6,197 nt of DNA from an uncultured cyanobacterium (GCA_937894105.1 CALCTI010000508.1:1-6197); one strand, 5' to 3'. Shown: positions 1-6,083, numbered from the stretch's first letter. The notes: a model not told the origin generated them from the letters alone. Made by a program: numbers and translations.

Positions 1-2
1 GC

Positions 3-308
3 CCCGGTCGTGTGTTCGACATCAAGGTCAGCCTGCCGGAATTTACCTGCAAATGTCCCATTTCTGGCTATCCCGATTTTGCCACTATTCACCTGACCTA
101 TCGCCCCGACGGCAAGGTGGTGGAGCTGAAGGCGCTAAAGCTGTATATCAATGGCTATCGCGATCGCTACATTTCCCACGAAGAATCGGTGAATCAAATC
201 CTCGATGATTTCGTCGCCGCCTGCGATCCCCTTTACGCCCAAATTGTCGGCGACTTTCAACCGCGCGGTAACGTGCACACGGTTATCGAAGTGGTCCACG
301 AAAAATAA
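3..308 (+). CDS. queF: NADPH-dependent preQ0 reductase QueF, C-terminal part (5' end outside window)
   Basis: QueF reduces the nitrile of 7-cyano-7-deazaguanine (preQ0) to the aminomethyl group of preQ1, using NADPH, in the cytoplasm. This is a step of queuosine tRNA modification. The reading frame is open from the window edge, so the GTG at position 12 is most likely an internal Val codon and not the start. Counting from that codon, Cys15 in KCPISGYPDFA is the nucleophile that forms the thioimide with preQ0, and Asp22 is the expected general acid. The QueF signature ELKALKLY follows at residues 38-45, and the substrate-binding pair His56-Glu57 lies in YISHEES. All family motifs visible here are intact, and about 101 codons are present. 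Compared with single-domain QueF proteins, roughly the first 15-60 residues are missing. It converges on the Nudix gene across 68 bp. Confidence 0.96.
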   Translation, partial: PGRVFDIKVSLPEFTCKCPISGYPDFATIHLTYRPDGKVVELKALKLYINGYRDRYISHEESVNQILDDFVAACDPLYAQIVGDFQPRGNVHTVIEVVHEK

Positions 309-345
309 TGTCGCCGATAGAATTCCGCAGGCAGAACGCCATTAC

Positions 346-377
346 ATAGGTCGTTGCAGATCTGCTGCGTCACCTAT
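346..377. terminator. Possible bidirectional terminator hairpin between convergent genes
   Basis: ATAGGT at 346-351 pairs with ACCTAT at 372-377. Inside it lies the palindrome GCAGATCTGC at 356-365, and CG at 352-353 can pair with CG at 368-369. Together these form an interrupted hairpin between the ends of queF and the Nudix gene; its right base overlaps the Nudix stop codon (377-379). There is no T-run on either side, so intrinsic termination is only an inference from the structure and the convergent position. Confidence 0.3.
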
Positions 378-847
378 TACGCTGGCAAGTTTTCTGGGTG
401 CTGCTGGAGATAGTCGTAGACCTTTTGGATTAGCGATCGGCTATTTTCGTAGGTGATCAATTTTTTGGCGTCAGAGTAAGTTTGCCAGCGATAATCGGCA
501 ATTTCTTCCTCTTGAATCGTCACCTTTACCTTGTCCAAAAAGGCTGGATAGTAGATCACCACTTTGTGAATGATGCGGCTGGACTTGTGAAATTCATACT
601 GTTCTTTAAATGAAACCGTTTCAAGAACGTTGAAATCCACAACGCCCGTTTCTTCAGTAAATTCTCGACAGGCGCTTTCCAGGGGGGCTTCGTCCTTTTC
701 AGCGTGTCCCTTGGGAAAGGCCCAGTGTCCAGCATTATGCTGAATCAGCAAATATTCTGCGTCGTCTAAGGTACCGCCGGGGGGCACGTAAATTGGCACA
801 ATGCCAAAGGCAGCATCTTGGGAAATGGGAAGCTGAGACTTAGCCAT
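377..847 (-). CDS. Nudix hydrolase, diadenosine tetraphosphate (Ap4A) hydrolase-like
   Basis: This 156-residue protein has a complete Nudix box at residues 47-69, matching Gx5Ex7REUxEExGU: Gly47, Glu53, Arg61-Glu62, Glu65-Glu66 and Gly68. The glutamates bind the metal ions that drive hydrolysis of a nucleoside diphosphate linked to another group. The stretch HWAFPKGH just before and into the box is typical of asymmetrical Ap4A hydrolases (NUDT2/bacterial Ap4A type). Ap4A or a related dinucleotide is therefore the likely substrate, but Nudix substrates cannot be fixed from sequence. The length is normal and no signal peptide is seen, so it should act in the cytoplasm. The start is ATG at 847. 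An AAGGGG stretch lies about 11 nt upstream on the minus strand, rather far for a ribosome binding site. A weak promoter may lie in the 127-bp gap (TTGATG at 907-902, 17-bp spacer, GGTAAA at 884-879), but readthrough from the upstream transporter gene is equally possible, since no terminator is seen between them. Confidence 0.92.
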   Translation of the reverse strand: MAKSQLPISQDAAFGIVPIYVPPGGTLDDAEYLLIQHNAGHWAFPKGHAEKDEAPLESACREFTEETGVVDFNVLETVSFKEQYEFHKSSRIIHKVVIYYPAFLDKVKVTIQEEEIADYRWQTYSDAKKLITYENSRSLIQKVYDYLQQHPENLPA

Positions 848-974
848 AGGTGGGCAAACCCCTTAATGTCTTGTTGCTTTTACCGGTTGCTTTAATCATG
901 GCATCAAGACGGGGACGGTACCCCAACCACAGGTCATCTCATAAGTTCAAACCTTGCGTCCCCCGTGCAGCGGT

Positions 975-2225
975 CTATTTTGAAAAACGTTGCAAAGGTT
1001 GATCGCCAAAGGTGAGATGAACCGTGTCCCCAATTTCAAAGCGATCGCCCATGGGCAGCAGTGCCTGCAAAGTTTTCGGTCCGTCAGGGGCTTGGGGGAA
1101 CTGGGGATGCGATCGCAGCTCCAACGTATATTGATATTCCCGTCCGAGAAACTGACGGCTGAGCACGTGGGCATTGCCGGGGCGATCGCCCGTTGCCGCC
1201 GCCAACTGCAAATTACTTTGGCGCACCCCTAAGGTCACTTCTCCCGAAGCCGCTTCAGTACTGCCCAAATTTCCACTGCCCAAATCATCATCATTCAAAC
1301 CGCTACTATTCAAGTCGCCGTGATTTAAAATTTTCCCGTTCAAATCCCCTGTCACCTTACCGGAAAATTCTCCCAGCTCCGTTATCCAACCCTGCCCGTC
1401 GCGCCGAGCCCGAATAAAATTCATCTGCGCCACAAACGCCGCCACAAACTGCGACGCCGGCTGCCAATACAACACCTCAGGACGGTCTAGCTGCTCAATT
1501 CGCCCCTGACGCATCACCGCCACCTTATCGGCGATCGCCATAGCCTCCTCGCAATCGTGGGTCACAAACACCCCCGACGCTTGGGAGTTTAGCAAACTCA
1601 AGCGCACCTCTTCCCTCATGCTTTGGCGCTCCTGGGCATCCATATTACTCATCGGCTCGTCCAACAACACCAACGCCGGATCGGGAGCCAACGCCCGCGC
1701 CAACGCCACTCGCTGCTGCTGCCCTCCCGATAGGGCGTGGGGATAGCGCTTATCAAGCCCCGACAAACGCACCATATCGATGGACTGGCTGGCGCGATCA
1801 CGCACCTGGGCGGGCGATCGTCGCCGTGCCCCCTTCGCCCCTTTCAACCCAAACGCCACATTATCTGCCACTGACAAATGGGGACACAGAGCGTAATCCT
1901 GAAACACCATTCCTAGCTGTCGCTCTTCTGGCGGCATCCAGTGCCCTTCCCCCGCCACTGGTCGCCCCGCAATATCAATCCGCCCCTGGTCAGGACGCTC
2001 CAGCCCAGCAATAAGCCGCAGCAGCGTAGTTTTTCCGCAGCCAGACGGTCCCAACAGGGCCAATAGTTCTCCCTTTTTCAAAGTCAAACTAACACCGTCC
2101 ACCGCCTTAACCTGCCCTTGGAAGCAGCGGGTCACGGCGTCGAGGTTCAGAATAGTTGGGGAATCCACAGGATGAGGGTCAGTTTTAGTAAACTCAGAGC
2201 GGGCAGGAAGAGTGGAGTAAGGCAC
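975..2225 (-). CDS. futC: ABC transporter ATP-binding protein, ferric iron FutC/FbpC type
   Basis: This cytoplasmic ATPase subunit would power import of a substrate delivered by a periplasmic binding protein. Motifs in order: Walker A GPSGCGKTT (59-67), Q-loop Gln109 in VFQDYALCPHLS, signature LSGGQQQR (165-172), Walker B ending in Asp189-Glu190, D-loop SNMD (193-196) and H-loop His223. From about residue 265 a TOBE-like regulatory domain follows. PEERQLGMVFQDYAL and the general layout fit the FbpC/FutC group that takes up Fe3+. Related ATPases for spermidine, sulfate or sugars share much of this, so the substrate is inferred. At 416 residues it is longer than the usual roughly 350. Part of the excess is a six-unit pentapeptide-like insert at 293-322, plus a 25-residue N-terminal lead. 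The start is GTG at 2225 with no clear ribosome binding site; GTG at 2168 (residue 20) is an alternative nearer to the usual family start. No binding-protein or permease gene is in the window. In Synechocystis the fut genes are also scattered. Confidence 0.87.
   Translation of the reverse strand: MPYSTLPARSEFTKTDPHPVDSPTILNLDAVTRCFQGQVKAVDGVSLTLKKGELLALLGPSGCGKTTLLRLIAGLERPDQGRIDIAGRPVAGEGHWMPPEERQLGMVFQDYALCPHLSVADNVAFGLKGAKGARRRSPAQVRDRASQSIDMVRLSGLDKRYPHALSGGQQQRVALARALAPDPALVLLDEPMSNMDAQERQSMREEVRLSLLNSQASGVFVTHDCEEAMAIADKVAVMRQGRIEQLDRPEVLYWQPASQFVAAFVAQMNFIRARRDGQGWITELGEFSGKVTGDLNGKILNHGDLNSSGLNDDDLGSGNLGSTEAASGEVTLGVRQSNLQLAAATGDRPGNAHVLSRQFLGREYQYTLELRSHPQFPQAPDGPKTLQALLPMGDRFEIGDTVHLTFGDQPLQRFSK
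1260..1349 (-). repeat. Six tandem 15-bp units encoding pentapeptide-like repeats inside the ABC ATPase
   Basis: On the coding (minus) strand, six in-frame 15-bp units run from 1349 down to 1260. Each encodes five residues with Leu in the middle (Leu295, 300, 305, 310, 315 and 320), for example GDLNG, GDLNS and GNLGS. Asp or Asn precedes the Leu in four of the six units, as in pentapeptide repeats of the A(D/N)LXX type. The DNA units are similar but not identical and share a core close to GATTTGAAT or ATTTGGGCAGT. The two units at 1260-1274 and 1275-1289 share 10 bases (ACTGCCCAAA at their left ends on the plus strand). The repeat boundaries are seen directly; the structural meaning is inferred. 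Confidence 0.75.
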
Positions 2226-2312
2226 GGGCTTTAGCGATTATTCTTAGCTTTTCTTGTTTCAGGCGGCGACATTCTGACGGCAGCGGCCCTATCTATCCTG
2301 TCAGCTTTAGAC

Positions 2313-2354
2313 AAATGGTTAAAGATGGCGAATTAAAAGCGGCAAATTAAAGGT
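2313..2354. repeat. Phased TTAAA motifs and a 14-bp tandem direct repeat
   Basis: TTAAA occurs at 2319, 2333 and 2347, exactly 14 bp apart. The last two lie in adjacent 14-bp units (2327-2340 and 2341-2354) that agree at 11 of 14 positions; the first copy (2313-2326) keeps only the core. It sits about 90-130 bp upstream of the ABC ATPase start, where an operator could lie. It does not match the spacing of the HLR1 (RpaB) or Pho boxes as I know them, so no regulator is named. Confidence 0.4.
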
Positions 2355-2515
2355 AACCGCGTCCCTGGCAGTGGCGACACGGTTCAACGTTAATCGCTCA
2401 GCTTTAAGCAGCCGTCAGCGAATTGAGCGCTGCTCGGGTAACGTTTTGCCAAATATTTTTCCGTTAAATGAGTTTTTTAAGGGACTTTATAAAGGGCAAT
2501 TCGAAAAACAATCAT

Positions 2516-2544
2516 ACGTGTCCAAGGGGACACACGTCTTTTTT
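2516..2544 (+). terminator. Intrinsic terminator-like hairpin with T6 tract inside the divergent intergenic region
   Basis: GTGTCC (2518-2523) and GGACAC (2528-2533) form a 6-bp stem around the loop AAGG. After a 2-nt bulge, two further pairs can form with 2516-2517. A run of six T residues follows at 2539-2544. This is the form of a rho-independent terminator for plus-strand transcription. No complete gene lies just upstream on that strand, so it would end either a short intergenic RNA or a long leader of the peptidase transcript. Confidence 0.5.
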
Positions 2545-2557
2545 ATCCCCTTGGGCA
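2519..2557 (+). promoter_or_regulatory. Longer alternative hairpin competing with the terminator-like hairpin
   Basis: Positions 2519-2530 (TGTCCAAGGGGA) can pair with 2546-2557 (TCCCCTTGGGCA) over 12 consecutive pairs, one of them G-U, leaving a 15-nt loop that holds the T6 tract. The left arm uses almost all of the terminator-like hairpin, so the two folds exclude each other. This resembles the terminator/antiterminator switch of transcription attenuators. The pairing is seen in the sequence; a switching function is inferred. Confidence 0.45.
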
Positions 2558-2702
2558 GCCTTAATCCTTTGGACGGATCATCAGCCTTTGAAGGTTGTGG
2601 TAATTACGGAAAAACTTAGAGGTTTCATCAGGGCGTTAGGGGCGATCGCCATAATATCTTCAGAAAATCAAATAAATTTCTCCGTATTTTCTCGGATCTA
2701 TT

Positions 2703-2711
2703 TGCTATAGT
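2703..2711 (+). promoter_or_regulatory. Candidate extended -10 promoter for the M16 peptidase gene
   Basis: TGCTATAGT combines an extended -10 TGn with TATAGT, which matches TATAAT at five of six positions. No good -35 hexamer lies 16-18 bp upstream, which extended -10 promoters can tolerate. Transcription would begin near 2718 and leave a leader of about 160 nt before the GTG at 2881. The surrounding 2660-2720 is clearly AT-rich. Confidence 0.45.
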
Positions 2712-2730
2712 ATTTTTAACCGCAGTACGA

Positions 2731-2846
2731 AATGCAATGCGGTGCAACGATTTGCTCGAAGGTGGCTGCCGAGTAATATTGGGAACATTGAGTAAGATCT
2801 GAATCTAAGGTGATTTGCCGTTGTGTTGCATTCACAGGGCAATGTT
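2731..2846 (+). promoter_or_regulatory. Leader region with competing inverted repeats upstream of the M16 gene
   Basis: AATGCAA (2731-2737) pairs with TTGCATT (2826-2832), and CAACG (2745-2749) with CGTTG (2819-2823), closing a long two-part stem. AACATTG (2784-2790), inside that loop, pairs with CAATGTT (2840-2846) outside it. The second pairing would make a pseudoknot-like fold or an alternative to the first. It matches no riboswitch class that I recognise. The pairings are short and may be chance. Confidence 0.22.
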
Positions 2847-2880
2847 ACTGATTAGGATTACGATGTTTTCTTGAAGCTCT

Positions 2881-5800
2881 GTGTGCTTGCGTTTTAATGC
2901 GCTTTACCGACGGCAAATTGCCAGAAGTCTAGATCAATTTAGGTCTTCTACCGTGGCACGTTTTCCGCATTCACTTTCGTGGCTAAGTTGGTTGTTGGGA
3001 GCTGGAGCAGCGGCGGCTGGTTTAGCTGCTGTTGTGGGCGCAAACACACCGGGTTCCAATAATCAGTGGCTTGGGAGATCTCCCGATCCATCAGGGCTTT
3101 CTACGTCAGTGTCACCATCTACGATTTCAGCCGCTGGGTCTTTTCCGTCACAGGAGAGGACCCAGTTTGGTGCGTCTAGCTCTGGAGCCGCCCCTTTAAA
3201 TAATACTGATGGGGGGCGATCGCAGGTGGTGCGCCTGGAAAATGGGCTCACGGTGGTCACGCGGCCGGTGGCGACAGCTCCGGTGGTGTCGGTGCAGTTG
3301 TGGTATCGGGTGGGGGCGCGCAACGAACCCCTGGCAAAAAGTGGGCTGTCCCACACCCTGGAGCATTTGTTATTTAAGGGTACGAAAGCGCGGCCGGTAC
3401 AGTTTGGCTGGTTGTTTTCGGCGTTGGGTAGCGAGTCCAATGGATTTACGGGCTATGACAGTACCACCTTTGTAAATACGGCGGGGCGAGGGCAACTGGA
3501 AGCGTTGTTGACCCTGGAAGCGGACCGTATGACTGGGGCGGCATTGACGGCGACGGCGCTGGATCAGGAGCGATCCGTAGTGTTGTCGGAGCTGGCGGGT
3601 TATGGCAATGATCCGGCCTATCGCCTGGATGAGGCGGTGATGGACCGGGCGTTCCCCAATCGGGCGATCGCCCAATCGATTGGCGGCACGGAGGCAGCGG
3701 TGGCAGCATTAAAGATCGACGATCTGCGACAGCATTATCGTCGTTTCTATCGTCCCGACAATGCGGTGCTGACCATTGTGGGAAATTTTGATCAAGACCA
3801 AGCCTTTGCCATGGTGCGACGGCTCTTTGGTCCCATCCAGTCCGGCGATGGGGAAACGCCTTTATCCCTGAATGACAAATATTTAGGGGCGGCCCAACTC
3901 ATTTCACGACAGATTCGTAACAGTCAGGAAGCGCCGTCTGGGATGGAGCCCTCGATGGGAGAGGGGACGATCGCCAATCCCCTGCGTTTGGAAGGAGCGA
4001 GCCCCCTAGTGCAAATGGTGTACCCCATGCCGGAAGCGGGGCATCAGGATGAAGCGCCCCTGTTGGTGTTGTCGCGGGTGCTGGGCGCGGGGCGGCGATC
4101 GCTACTCAATCAGGCGTTGGTGGACGGGGAAGAACCTTTGGCAGGGACCGTGGATGGGCTCTTGTTCCACGGGGTGGATCAGGGTTGGTATCAGCTGGTG
4201 GTGGAGGGGTTGCCCGAGGTGTCGTTGGAAACCCTACAGCGCCGGGCGTTAGGGGTGGTCCAGCAGGTGCGCGACGGGCGGGTTAACCAGGAAGGGCTGG
4301 AGCGGGCCAAGGTGCTGGTGCGATCGCAGTTATTGCTGGATGAGCGGGACGTGACCAGCCAGGGAATGCGGTTGGGGCAGGATTGTTTGATTTTGGCCGA
4401 TTGTGGTTATCGCGATCGCCTTTTGAAAGGGGTGGAAACGGTGACGCCAGCCGATGTGCAGCGAGTGGCGCAGCGGTATTTGGGGGAAGACCGGGTCACG
4501 GTGGGATGGCTGGAGGCGTCGGATCATTCACCGGGCGACAGGGGGGATGAAGGCTGGGACCGGCGATCGAGGTACAAACGGCTTCATCAAGGATCACAAC
4601 AATTAGGGGGGAGCGGCTGGGAGCCGGACAGCACGCTGGATAATGCGCTGGACGATGCGTCAGAATCCCAAACCATCGAGGCGTTGGTGCAACAGTACTT
4701 GCCCAAGTCAACGGCGGACGGGGGACGCGCTGGGGCGATCGCGCCCGAGGGGGTGACCTTACCCAATGGATTGCAGGTGTTGTTGGTGCGTGACGACAGT
4801 ACACCGACGGTGACCGTTGCCGGATATGTGCCCGCAGGACACCAGTGGGATCCGGCAAATCGAGCAGGGCTGGCGGAATTGGCGGCGGCTAGTTTATGGG
4901 CGGGCAGTGGTGAATTATCGGAGGGGGCGTTAACCCAGGCGCTGGAATCGCGGGGAATTAATCTGGAATTTCACGCCCATCGAGAAGGGGTTGCCATTGC
5001 CGGACAGGCGCTGGCGGACCAAGACCAAGCCCTGGTGCAGTTTTTGGGGGACCTATTGCAGCGCCCCAAGTTTGAATCGGCGGCGTTGGAGCGCGATCGC
5101 CAGCGGGTCCTAAACACCTTACAAAATCGGTTGGACACCCCCAGCTATGTGGCACGAAAACGGGCGCAGCAGCTGATGTATCCGGCGGGTCACCCCTTCC
5201 GCACTTTTGCCACCGCCGAAACGTTGCAGGCGATTACCCGCCAGGACTTGCAAAAATTCCACCAAAAACACTACCGCCCCAACGGCACCGTATTGGCGAT
5301 TATTGGCGATATTGACCCCGGTCGTCTGCGCCAGGTCATTGACGATACCTTTGGACAGTGGAAAAAGTCGCCCGCCCCTCAACCTCGCGTTACTTCGCCC
5401 CAGCGCCCCAATAAGCTCCAGCATATTTACCGGGCGATCGCCGCCAAATCCCAAGCCATCACCGTTATGGGCTACCCGGGCATTACCCGCACCGATCCGC
5501 GCTATTATCCCGCCCTGGTGCTAAATCAAATTTTGGGCGGCGACACCCTCGCCAGCCGCCTGGGTCGCACCCTGCGCGATCGCCACGGACTCACCTACGG
5601 GGTTTACAGCCAATTTCAAGCGGGACAAACGGCCGGTCCCTTTTCCATTGATTTTCAAACCTATCCCCAGGACGTGAACGCTGCGATTCAACTGGTACGC
5701 CAAGAACTGGGCACCCTGCGGCGATCCGGCGTAACGGCGGCGGAGGTGGTGGCGGCCAAACAGGCCTTGGTACGCAGTTATCCCGTAACCCTAGCGGACC

Positions 5801-5991
5801 CGGATATTTTGGCAGAGCATTTGGTGATGGAACAGGTCCACGGGCTCACCCCCGGCGAGTTAGGCAAGTTTGGCGATCGCATTAACACCGTCACCGTTGC
5901 CCAGGTTAACCAGGTTATTCAACAGCTTATTGAACCGGACCGATTGGCGATCGTCACCGCCGGTCCCCCCAAAGCCGCCAAATTCCGATAA
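2881..5991 (+). CDS. Exported two-half M16 (pitrilysin/insulinase family) zinc metallopeptidase
   Basis: This 1036-residue chain holds two M16 halves. Half one, about 115-540, opens with VVRLENGLTVVTRP and carries the inverted zinc motif HTLEH at 158-162. His158 and His162 bind zinc, Glu161 is the catalytic base, and Glu237 in VVLSELAG is the probable third ligand. Half two, about 620-1030, starts in the same way (GVTLPNGLQVLLVRDD). It has GLAELAAASL at the zinc-motif position, so it cannot bind zinc there. It does keep the R/Y motif (Arg899, Tyr906 in LRDRHGLTYGVY) that in M16 enzymes helps hold substrate. A hydrophobic segment at about 33-53 followed by VGA (52-54) suggests a signal peptide or membrane anchor, then a Ser/Gly/Pro-rich stretch to about 112. 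The protein should act in the periplasm or at the membrane, degrading peptides. GTG 2881 is the first start after an in-frame TGA (2872-2874). GTG 2953 (residue 25), with AGG at 2941-2943, is a good alternative and keeps the signal segment. Confidence 0.93.
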   Translation: MCLRFNALYRRQIARSLDQFRSSTVARFPHSLSWLSWLLGAGAAAAGLAAVVGANTPGSNNQWLGRSPDPSGLSTSVSPSTISAAGSFPSQERTQFGASSSGAAPLNNTDGGRSQVVRLENGLTVVTRPVATAPVVSVQLWYRVGARNEPLAKSGLSHTLEHLLFKGTKARPVQFGWLFSALGSESNGFTGYDSTTFVNTAGRGQLEALLTLEADRMTGAALTATALDQERSVVLSELAGYGNDPAYRLDEAVMDRAFPNRAIAQSIGGTEAAVAALKIDDLRQHYRRFYRPDNAVLTIVGNFDQDQAFAMVRRLFGPIQSGDGETPLSLNDKYLGAAQLISRQIRNSQEAPSGMEPSMGEGTIANPLRLEGASPLVQMVYPMPEAGHQDEAPLLVLSRVLGAGRRSLLNQALVDGEEPLAGTVDGLLFHGVDQGWYQLVVEGLPEVSLETLQRRALGVVQQVRDGRVNQEGLERAKVLVRSQLLLDERDVTSQGMRLGQDCLILADCGYRDRLLKGVETVTPADVQRVAQRYLGEDRVTVGWLEASDHSPGDRGDEGWDRRSRYKRLHQGSQQLGGSGWEPDSTLDNALDDASESQTIEALVQQYLPKSTADGGRAGAIAPEGVTLPNGLQVLLVRDDSTPTVTVAGYVPAGHQWDPANRAGLAELAAASLWAGSGELSEGALTQALESRGINLEFHAHREGVAIAGQALADQDQALVQFLGDLLQRPKFESAALERDRQRVLNTLQNRLDTPSYVARKRAQQLMYPAGHPFRTFATAETLQAITRQDLQKFHQKHYRPNGTVLAIIGDIDPGRLRQVIDDTFGQWKKSPAPQPRVTSPQRPNKLQHIYRAIAAKSQAITVMGYPGITRTDPRYYPALVLNQILGGDTLASRLGRTLRDRHGLTYGVYSQFQAGQTAGPFSIDFQTYPQDVNAAIQLVRQELGTLRRSGVTAAEVVAAKQALVRSYPVTLADPDILAEHLVMEQVHGLTPGELGKFGDRINTVTVAQVNQVIQQLIEPDRLAIVTAGPPKAAKFR

Positions 5992-6028
5992 AGCCCAAGC
6001 AATAGTCGCGAAAAATCCAAGGGTCGTA

Positions 6029-6048
6029 AGTCCCATGGCAATGGGACT
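6029..6048. terminator. Perfect 8-bp hairpin after the M16 gene
   Basis: AGTCCCAT (6029-6036) and ATGGGACT (6041-6048) form a perfect 8-bp stem with the four-base loop GGCA, 37 bp after the peptidase stop codon. No T-run follows on the plus strand. It may end or protect the 3' end of the peptidase mRNA. The stem is seen directly; the function is inferred from its position. Confidence 0.45.
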
Positions 6049-6083
6049 CAGATAAATAGCGATTAAGGACACGTTTTCACGCT

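Larger units (their letters stand above)
2226..2880. other. Divergent intergenic region between the ABC ATPase and M16 peptidase genes
   Basis: This 655-bp stretch separates two divergent start codons. I see no convincing protein gene in it. The open frames at 2371-2619 and 2468-2710 resemble no family I know and run across the hairpins described below. It is more AT-rich than the flanking genes and holds one HIP1 octamer (2642-2649). From left to right it holds three phased TTAAA motifs (2319-2352), a region with several short inverted repeats (such as CGCTCA 2395-2400 with TGAGCG 2424-2429, and AGCAGC 2407-2412 with GCTGCT 2429-2434), a terminator-like hairpin overlapped by a longer hairpin (2516-2557), an extended -10 promoter (2703-2711), and a leader with inverted repeats (2731-2846). 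No clear promoter for the ABC gene could be found on the minus strand. Confidence 0.7.
160..5880. repeat. HIP1 octamers (GCGATCGC), 16 dispersed copies
   Basis: Exact copies start at 160, 1041, 1109, 1182, 1531, 2642, 3216, 3664, 4095, 4320, 4412, 4735, 5093, 5434, 5576 and 5873. That is about one per 390 bp, far above chance for an 8-bp word (one per 65 kb at even base composition). HIP1 is a known over-represented palindrome of many cyanobacterial genomes; it is the main taxonomic evidence here. Ten copies lie in the peptidase gene, four in the ABC gene, one in queF and one in the intergenic region. Confidence 0.95.

Noticed and set aside
12..14. GTG as a true start codon of queF
   Set aside because: The frame stays open upstream to the window edge, and the protein from this GTG would lack the N-terminal part present in QueF homologues.
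911..924. GGGG/CCCC hairpin in the gap between the ABC and Nudix genes, considered as a terminator
   Set aside because: The stem has only four pairs and no T-run follows on the minus strand.
2233..2249. Possible Fur box upstream of the ABC ATPase gene
   Set aside because: The segment has a GATTATTCTTA core flanked by AGC and GCT, but the dyad holds only at the ends and matches the Fur consensus poorly.
2485..2494. Perfect palindrome CTTTATAAAG, considered as an operator or a -10 element
   Set aside because: It lacks a -35 partner at the right spacing, and a start at about 2500 would lie only some 20 bp before the terminator-like hairpin. A 10-bp AT-rich palindrome may be chance.
2371..2710. 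Two overlapping plus-strand open frames in the intergenic region (2371-2619 and 2468-2710)
   Set aside because: Neither resembles a known protein. Both run through the competing hairpins and the T tract, and their base use is unlike the flanking genes. They look like chance frames in AT-rich sequence.
2732..2776. Possible 14-residue leader peptide with two cysteines
   Set aside because: It has no ribosome binding site and no run of regulatory codons of the kind found in attenuation leaders. An ATG frame this short is likely by chance.
3063..3709. Several antisense and alternative-frame open frames inside the peptidase gene
   Set aside because: They lie opposite or across conserved M16 motifs, show no recognisable domains, and are expected in GC-rich coding sequence.
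5860..6072. Minus-strand open frame of 70 codons with a hydrophobic N-terminus (MSLIAIYLSPIAMG), resembling a small membrane protein
   Set aside because: It starts with GTG, has no ribosome binding site that I can see, and overlaps the conserved 3' end of the peptidase gene by more than 130 bp. Its hydrophobic part is read across the 3' hairpin. No family is recognised.
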